In this document: one piece after another, positions 57,157-64,000 of the stretch
How positions within the stretch are numbered: position 1 is the first letter of the stretch
Layout: every line of letters begins with the position of its first letter
From: Lentinus brumalis
Lineage: Eukaryota > Basidiomycota > Agaricomycetes > Polyporales > Polyporaceae
Length of the DNA stretch: 64,000 nucleotides
Assembly: GCA_001792895.1 (NCBI GenBank)
Contig: MARA01000001.1
Coordinates: 186,001 to 250,000, forward strand
Direction of reading: 5' to 3'
Notes under the pieces: generated by a model
Database searches by the model: none
Told to the model about the DNA's origin: nothing
The model's input: only the letters and a program-made list of their open reading frames with translations
Program-made: the position numbers and the translations under genes

Positions 57157-58373
57157 GGGAATCCGACTGCACTGCCTCGACGACGACTGAAGGTGGGTGT
57201 TCAGGCGAGTGGGAGGGGGCGGGACTGTAGGGGACTGTGGTCTACGTACGAGCCGGCGCTGCCTCAAAATCGCGAGCTCCCTGAAGCGCACCTAAGATAG
57301 ACCCCCAAATATAAGCTACACTGGACGTCGGTGAATTTCTTCTGGACTTGACATAGCGAGGACGAACTCGAAATCGTGGATGAGTGGGTACGCACTATTT
57401 GATCTCGAACATTTCTGGCAACTCCGAGCGCGGGGTCGAAGTGTCGTATGACGAAAACGCAAATTGTTGCCTGTTGAACCAAGACGTTCAGTACTTATGA
57501 CAGACCGAATTTCAGAACTTTTCGCCAAGCCAGTCCACGCAGATTCCAATGATGGGAGGACATGATGTTGCATTGCAGACAAAGTACAAACAAATCTACA
57601 CTAAGAAATCCATCAGACATACACCCGGCTCGCTGGCACGACGCAGCGCGACTCCGAAGAGCCGCACCGCGAACGCACCAAACGTCCTCGAGACCGCGCG
57701 AGGCGGCCATGTTCTCGGTTATACGAGCGGGTGCTGGTGTCATCGACTGGATTTGAAGGATGTGGCATGTGTAAACATGCGAGACTCGAGTTAGTACCTA
57801 TAAAATAGATCCTAGCTGAGTATGTTCTGAAGAAACAGCAAACGACGGAGGCAGGTTTATATACTTTCGCTGATTTAGGGCAGGGTGATGGGACATGGTC
57901 CGTGCGCGCAAGACTTCTAGCGCCGATGAACCTCAATCGCTTGAAGTTGAAGGTTCTCAAAGTGGTTACTTACTCGCATATAGACTACAACGCAAGTTGC
58001 AGTAAGCCAAGGACATGATGGATAGCATAGAACTTAACGGTATGTACAGGTTTTTATCATTACAATGGTACGTAGAGCTACATCCTACCGATACAGAGCA
58101 ACCAAGATCATCGACCTCCACATGAGCTATACGCACATGCAGAAGTCACGGAGGTCGTAATAAGTGAAGCGGAAGTCAGGCTAGGTCCTACATTGGGCCC
58201 GAGGCTTCCGCATGCGTCTATGAATCGTATGGGCAGAACTTGCACCGAGCTTGGAGGAGCATTTGGCTGCCAGTGCGCGGGAGGCCTCCCGAACTGCCCA
58301 TGTCAATGTGCACCTGCCGTGCGTGCAAATCTTCGTAAAATGATATCCCTTGTTGCGGCGAGTTGTGTGATCG

Positions 58374-60765
58374 TTACCCTGCCTTCCAGTGTCGTGCCTC
58401 CTCCTGGTTGACATCCACATCCATGTTCATGTTTTCATCCCTCGCCACGACCTCCGCATGGCGGTCCCGCATCGCGCGAATCGTGCCCCGCACCCGCCGG
58501 ATATCCTCGCGCAAGCTTCGTCGCCGCACGCGTCCGTCCTGCATGGCGGCGCGCTCGTTGCGCCGCCTGCTGCGTTCGTCCTCTGCATGGCGCGCGATCG
58601 TATTGGCCGTGGTGAGCTGCGTCCGAAGAGAGAGCAGACGGAGCCTCTCGTACGACAGCTGTAACAACGGCGGGTGTCGTGTCAGTGTCACCATGGCAAG
58701 CGGAGGACTGTCCGGACTCACCGAGATCCTCCGCGCGAGGTCCGCGAACTTCGCCTGATACGTGGCCAACTTGTCGATCAGCGGCGCGAGCTTGTGTATC
58801 CTCGGGGGCGGTCCTCGATCTGATGTGCGAGGAGGTAGAAGAGGCTCAAGTTCCTATTTTACAGATCCTGTCAGCTGTCTCAGGATGACAGCGAAGATGC
58901 AATGCTCACTTGTTCAGGGAATCGATGATGTTCCAGTGCTTGGTGTACCACTTCTGCTTCGCGTCCGACCCGTCGACCACGAACTCGGTCGGGGTCGCAT
59001 CCAGCGCACGCTGGACGGTCGTGAACGTTCCCCGCAAGTTCTCGCAGAGTTCAGCGATCGCCTCGGGATCCTTGAGAAGGCTGCACGAACGGAGAGACTA
59101 CACAAGACGCGTTGTGACATCATCAGTGAGACGGACGGCGAATCGTGGAACGTAGAGTGAACTCACCAGCGACGCGTGCGCGATACTCTCTGCACACTTC
59201 TCCGCACGCAGCGCGAGGTCCTCCACATCGAGGTCAACACGCAGGTTCGCGATCATCGGATTCCCGCTGGCCGTGCCCGGAGACAGCGGCTCGTGCTCGC
59301 TCAGCTCGGGGAGCGCGATCCACTCGTTCCGGCGCAAAGGGGGAGGAGCAGCATTCCATGGGAGGCCAGGTGTGACAGGCGACTGCGGAACGACACCAAA
59401 CTCACCCGCGGACGACTTCAGCGGAGATGCGGGCGGGCTGCTGAGCATGGCGGAAACAGTGCGGACACTGCAGTTGACGGACTTGGGCGTGCGCAGGGGC
59501 GACAGCGGGCTGTCGAGTGCGCGGGTCACGGTGCGGCGCCAGAGGAGAAGGTCGACGTACGACGTGCTGTCAGACTGAGAAGCGTCCGTATAAGACTGCG
59601 TGTGCGTGTGAGCGGTCATATGCGTTTGCGTGTGCGGTCGCGTGCTTGCGTTCTCGGTCGCGGTAGGGAATACTAGGGAAGTCGGTGCGGTCGACATGGA
59701 GGCCATGGCGGACGGTATGGAAGCGCTGTGCTCGGAGGCGGAGTGCGGGGACGCTGAGGGAGTCTGGGACGCAGAGAGGTCGAGGGATGGAATGCAATCG
59801 GGGTCGAACGCGGAGGTGGCTCGTGTAGTCGTATAGGTCTCGACGTCTCCGCCGTTCTTAAGTGGGACGTCGACGAAGACGCCAGAGAGCGGCGTGTGCT
59901 CGCCCTTGGCGGAGGTCTTGGGAGCGGGAGCGGTGGCAGGTGACGGGCCTTGTGCGAGCGTGCGGAGAGGCTGGCGAGGTGTGGTGGCGAGCTGGAGAGG
60001 TGCGGGAGCGAGGCGCCGCAGACGCCGGGAGTATGTGGACTGCGATTGCGATCGCGAGTGGCTCTGCGTATATGGGCCGTGGCGGAGGACGCGTGTCTGC
60101 GATCTCTGCCCCGTGCCGAGCATCAGCCCGAGTCCGGATTGAGGGAACTCGTACTCGCATTCCCAGTGATCCTGATCCATGGTGACATCCATCCTGCTGC
60201 CGACCTCGTCTCCGCACGTAACGGCATGTTGTGAGGGAGACCCCTGCGCGGCCCAGTGTTGCAGGACAGACGCAAGGGGAATGCGCGGGGCGGGGGCCGC
60301 AAGCTTGAAGGACATCGTGGACTTGGGGGTTCGACGGAGACGATAAGATGAATAGGGGGTCTTGTGCGAGGACGGCAAAGGAGAGTGCATGGCGTAGGGC
60401 GGCGGTGACGATGCGGGGCAATGAGCCTGGAGTGCGGGGATTGCGGGGTCGATCTCGCAATCACCTTGGGATGGTGCCAGATATGCGAGCGGCTGTGGAT
60501 AGTGCACGCTAGAGAGTATGTCCACAAGTCGGCGCTGGGCGTCGCATAGTGCGGTGCTCACAAGTATCGGCTGCGCGTCCGGGTCGAGAGAGGTCAGTGA
60601 CGTGGAGGGGGCGCGTAATCCCGTGTAAGGTGGTTTGAGGAGCTCGCAGTCCCAGAGGGGGGAGGAGTTGCAGTCGAAGAATGTGATGGAGGAAGGAACG
60701 GACGTCGAAGAGGGTGACGCGAGAGGAAGAATGTGGATCGGGTTCAAGTCGGTGAAGCCTGCCAT
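58374..60765 (-). CDS. Unrecognised protein with disordered N-terminus and basic coiled-coil C-terminus
   Basis: Four exons encode 716 residues: 59167-60765, 58910-59097, 58722-58800 and 58374-58658. The first 533 residues are Ser/Thr/Pro-rich and probably disordered, with His/Thr repeats (TQTHMTAHTHTQSYT). From about 535 a helical domain begins (LLKDPEAIAELCENLRG, WYTKHWNIIDSLNKIHKLA), ending in an Arg-rich coiled coil (RHAEDERSRRRNERAAMQD). No domain is recognised. Intron 2 (58801-58909) needs the distant acceptor CCCGAG. The nearer, textbook acceptor (AAAATAG at about 58854) would give a stop 18 codons later and a truncated protein, so the choice may be regulated or my model may be wrong there. 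Confidence 0.65.
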
Positions 60766-61762
60766 CTTATGCGTTGTCAGTTTAAGAGAAGCGTCCGTGT
60801 ATGGTGAGAATGTCGAGAAGAGAAGGACCGATTGGGCAAGGGAAAGAAGACACGACTCAACGCTCCAGGCGCGCTGCGCGGTTAATAGAGTACTTTAACT
60901 TGGTCGCTGACGGGGACTTTCTCGTGCGCACACTCGAGCATATAAACGCGGCTGTGGGTCCACGGTGATCCCGCGGTCAGCTCCTGCCTTCTCGGTGACA
61001 ACAAAAGGACGTCGCGAAGGGGACCGCACCCCAGCTAGTCGAAAAGCAGAAAACAAAAGTGCCGTGAGACATCGAGATTGCATCGAGCGTCTCCGTCTTG
61101 GCCGCACGGTGAACGAATACGGGCAGTCTTGTTCTCAAGCATGAAGCGAGGAGAATATGTCTTCTGGTATGCTTGGGCGGGTTGATTCCAGGCACCTGGA
61201 TACGATGACGGCCTTTGCGGGCGCGACCCTGCGTGTTCGGGCGCATGAGCAAGAAGAATAGGAAATCGAGCTGGGCGAGAACCTGGGAAGCTAGGCACCC
61301 TCAGGAGGACATGACTTGCAGGGTAGAGGATGAGATGTCTGGATCCCGTAACCTCTCACCATGTCATCTCCGCCTTTGACCTGTCGCATCCATCGGTGAG
61401 GCCGGGCACGACAGATAAGGTCACACTTACCTTACGGTTTCACGGATGTCACGAAGGGTTTCAGGGCTGAGTATGGTATACGCACGAATGGAGATATACG
61501 CCGCGACGACCAAGCGACCAGTGGCGGGTACTTCGCGTGTAGCTTTCCTTGATTACAGGGTTTGCGGAAAACGCGACAAGTTTGGGCTTTGCGAGCCTAG
61601 TGGGCTGGTGGTAGTAATCCGAAAAATGTGCATAAACTCATCATGTGCGTCCAACAAATGGTGCTACCCCGTCAATCTGAACAACAATAGTGAGCGCGCG
61701 ACATCATTCGAAGAGACAGCGTACTCACCTAACATGCGAGCAGGCCAACCACTCGAGACAGA
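60766..61762. other. Promoter side of the coiled-coil gene, otherwise empty
   Basis: No supported gene. A TATAAA word occurs near 60940. Confidence 0.4.
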
Positions 61763-62620
61763 CGAACTCTCACGCAAGCATGCTATCGGATGTCCTGTAC
61801 ATCGGGATAGCTTTCATGAGCAGGCTATGAGTGACACACGGTCATAGTTCGACTCACCTGCAATCGTTCAGAGAGGGAGAAGCGGCCGTGCACAACATGC
61901 TCACGAAGGGCGTGACATCGCCGGCCGCGATGGCTTCTGAATGGTAGGAGGAGACGCCGTATTCGCGCCCCTCCTTGGTCTTGATGGCGAGCAAGCAGGA
62001 GATGTTCGCGCGTGTTGGGGGTTCACTGGTGATGCCCCTCATTGTATTGAGGTTCCCTGTGATAGACGTCAGCCTCGTTACACGACCTCAACCACGATGA
62101 AGGGCGCTTACTCCAGTCGTTTCGTTCGAGGGATGGTGCATAATCGCATAGCTGACGCGACCAACCAGCTGGGCTTCCGAAGCTCGACGATCGTCGTTGG
62201 CAGACTCGCTGTCGGGGGCTCGAACGTGACCGAACAGCGTATGGTTCGCTCTCCGGAACGCAGCAGATGATAGAAGCTGGCCAGCCAGCGGGAATGGGGA
62301 CCCTGCAGCTTGGTAGGATGCGTCGCGACCATGTCGAGCAAACGAACGACTCCGAGAATCCAAGATGCTTGAGCTGCTAGCAACCGTGCTAGCGACCGGG
62401 TCTGTAGACCGCAGACGTTCGCGCGCGCGGAGCAAAGCCGCGGCCCACGCACGTTCTGCGCACGTACCATGTACCTTGGGGCAGCGTTTTGGAGGAATGC
62501 TCGCGAGGAAGCCTTACTCACCAAGAGAGCCCGGCGATGCACCATACTTGTGCGTCTGAAATAGGTCTGAATCTGTCTCAAAAGAACTTCATCTTCCTTC
62601 AAAAGGTCACACTCGGTGAT
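61763..62620 (-). pseudogene. Coding-looking region of unresolved structure
   Basis: The clearest exon (61860-62058) sits between a CACAG acceptor and a GTGAGT donor and encodes ANISCLLAIKTKEGREYG, SSYHSEAIAAGDVTPF and SMLCTAASPSLNDC. A short last exon (to about 61763) would end the protein. Upstream, one frame gives AQLVGRVSYAIMHHPSNETT and another RSLARLLAAQASWILGVVRL, both protein-like, but no set of GT..AG introns I tried joins them in frame. It is either a real gene whose exons I cannot place or a decaying one. No family is recognised. Confidence 0.3.
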
Positions 62621-63365
62621 ATGACGCCCCTCCAGGTGGACACCGATACATGTTCAGCCTTCGTGTCTGTCACCGGGAGCGATAGCTGTCAGGGTGCCGA
62701 CCTCAGAGTCCTGGCCCGAGTCGAACGAGGTCGGGTGATGATGGTGGTTGGTGGTCAAAGAGGATGAAAGTGTCTCAGCGCCGAACCCAACCGGAACTTC
62801 GCGTCTTGCCTTCATACCACCACCATCCGCGACACCCACCTTCCACTCCTTACTGCGGCCACTCGCTTGTCTCACTGAACCGTGCCTAATAACCAGGCGT
62901 CACGCGATCTTGGCCTCCCTCTTGCCTTTGCTGCCTCTGCTGTTTCCCCACGAGCCAGACGATGCGCAAGTTGAAGCCTCCTTGCCACCGGTCCCTGGTA
63001 TTCATATATGACGCTCCTGCATCTACAATGCTTGACAGCATGATGATTTTCACTTGTGGTGAGCAATAACGGCCTGTGGTATCCTTGTTCCCTGCACTGC
63101 ACAGACCTACACCTTCTCATCCTCAAGTACCCTTGCCCTCTCAATTCATGATTGTCCTCGGAGCAGCGGCGGAGAAAATTGTGCGCGACCCATCTCACAT
63201 GGCAGCTCGCGAGGGTTGGCCTATGCCTGATAGCTCTCAGATCGGCCATGTCCCAGGTCACTCGAGCGTCGTCTGTTCGCCTCCTCGTACTCGATCTTCT
63301 TGAACGCTAAGCCCATCGAGGAGATTTTAATCTCGCGACATCGTCCAAAGGTTCATCATCGAAAG
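62621..63365. other. Intergenic stretch, nothing supported
   Basis: Only short unconnected frames; no repeat or RNA gene seen. Confidence 0.4.
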
Positions 63366-64000
63366 ATGCTGCGTCGCATGATCTCCTTGAATGCGCCCAC
63401 CTCTATCGGCCGGTCGAACGGTATCAACTCTGCGTTACCACCTCGCTCGGCGCCGGTTCTGAGCATAGCACCCGTGATAGCTGTGACTCTCGTTCTGGAC
63501 CCTCTCTGGGCCATTCCGCAGCCGCTAGCTCAGCTCCTTGCACCTCCCTCCGGCGACATGCAGCGCGATGCTGAACGGATTCCACTGGAGATCCTTGCTC
63601 GAGTATCTGCGCACTTTCGTCGCAGATACCTGCTCATAGCAAGATTTCTCTGGGTGCGCATCTCGCCGCGAAGACCTCCCTCCCCGCGACCGTCTCTTCC
63701 CGCGCTTGGGACACCTGCGCTCATTCGCGGCCTTGGGCGAGCCTTGCGACGAGACAAACTTCATTCCGACCTGTTGCGACGACAACTCCTGGTGGCCTCC
63801 CTAGGCTCAAGCGTCATCCCCCCGGCTAGACAGCTCGTCGTCATTGCCAGCAACTCTCACATTCGCCAGTTCCCGTGCCCAGGCGATCCTGGCCCATTGT
63901 GTCTACGACATCAACCCCTTCCCATCGGCATCGCAAGTTGGCTTCATGCGGACGTGTATTCGACAAGCTCGAGGACACGAACACGGGGGCGCGGAATCAC
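63366..64000 (+). CDS. Open frame running off the window end, weak F-box-like resemblance
   Basis: From an ATG at 63366 the frame stays open for 211 codons to the edge. It includes AERIPLEILARVSAHFRRR, which faintly recalls an F-box start, then FLWVRISPRRPPSPRP and LIRGLGRALRRDKLHSDLLR. The order of motifs does not match the F-box-like genes of this window, and the Arg-rich composition could simply reflect G/C-rich DNA. Low confidence. Confidence 0.2.
   Translation, partial: MLRRMISLNAPTSIGRSNGINSALPPRSAPVLSIAPVIAVTLVLDPLWAIPQPLAQLLAPPSGDMQRDAERIPLEILARVSAHFRRRYLLIARFLWVRISPRRPPSPRPSLPALGTPALIRGLGRALRRDKLHSDLLRRQLLVASLGSSVIPPARQLVVIASNSHIRQFPCPGDPGPLCLRHQPLPIGIASWLHADVYSTSSRTRTRGRGI

Larger units (their letters stand above)
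56602..58373. other. Intergenic stretch with TATA word and short tandem repeat
   Basis: No supported gene. It contains the TATA-like element at 56711-56720 and a 28-bp tandem duplication at 57101-57156. Short frames elsewhere show no product. Confidence 0.45.

Noticed and set aside
59145..59836. Plus-strand frames opposite the coiled-coil gene
   Set aside because: Shadow frames of the G/C-rich minus-strand coding exon.

Overview
The window looks like a gene-dense stretch of a filamentous basidiomycete genome, most likely a wood-decay mushroom of the Polyporales type. Most protein genes are cut by introns of roughly 46-70 nt with GT..AG ends and CTGAC/CTAAC-like branch points. The content is typical of that group: expanded F-box-like/LRR genes, a HET-domain gene, a seven-transmembrane protein family, a VIP36-like lectin, an F-BAR/SH3 protein, and nuclear tRNA genes with internal A and B boxes, one of them intron-containing. 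No bacterial operon, phage or CRISPR structure is visible. Gene models were built by hand from splice phase and family resemblance; every exon sum given was checked to keep frame.

Layout, left to right. 1-2650: two tandem copies of an unrecognised gene, the first cut by the window edge. 3116-4870 (-) and 8019-9719 (+): two F-box-like genes facing outward around erd2, the ER retention receptor (5079-7664), which carries a 1.5-kb intron. 10112-12787 (-): large protein with a cysteine cluster. 13470-15345: L-type lectin cargo receptor, followed by tRNA-Ala and a third F-box-like gene. 17341-18476: mostly empty, with a relic of a lipase exon. 18477-19908 (-): 7-TM protein. 20420-23414 (-): tandem monoacylglycerol-lipase-like genes. 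23884-28682: two F-box-like genes in a row. 29140-31184: HET-domain protein. 31414-32154 (-): Asp/Glu racemase family. 32431-33859 (-): membrane J-protein. 33860-36200: repeat-rich spacer ending in tRNA-Gln. 36748-37274: NIF3-like gene with an apparent one-base frameshift. 37275-41601: sparse, with one small membrane-protein gene. 41602-43343: F-box-like. 44467-47526 (-): F-BAR/SH3 protein. 48135-49880 (-): F-box-like. 50442-51102 (-): Yar1-like ankyrin protein. 52472-54385: multi-pass membrane protein. 54522-56601 (-): secreted beta-lactamase-fold hydrolase. 58374-60765 (-): unrecognised coiled-coil protein. After that only weak coding signals remain to the end.

The strongest theme is a set of seven F-box-like genes in two subfamilies. 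All share one phase-0 intron at the same place, so exon 1 is a self-contained F-box-like module and the rest an LRR-like substrate arm, and all end in the same 'LFP-x-[LI]-[DN]' signature. Two of them appear to begin with an exon consisting of the start codon alone. The secretory genes erd2 and the lectin lie about 6 kb apart. No operon-like co-regulation can be inferred.
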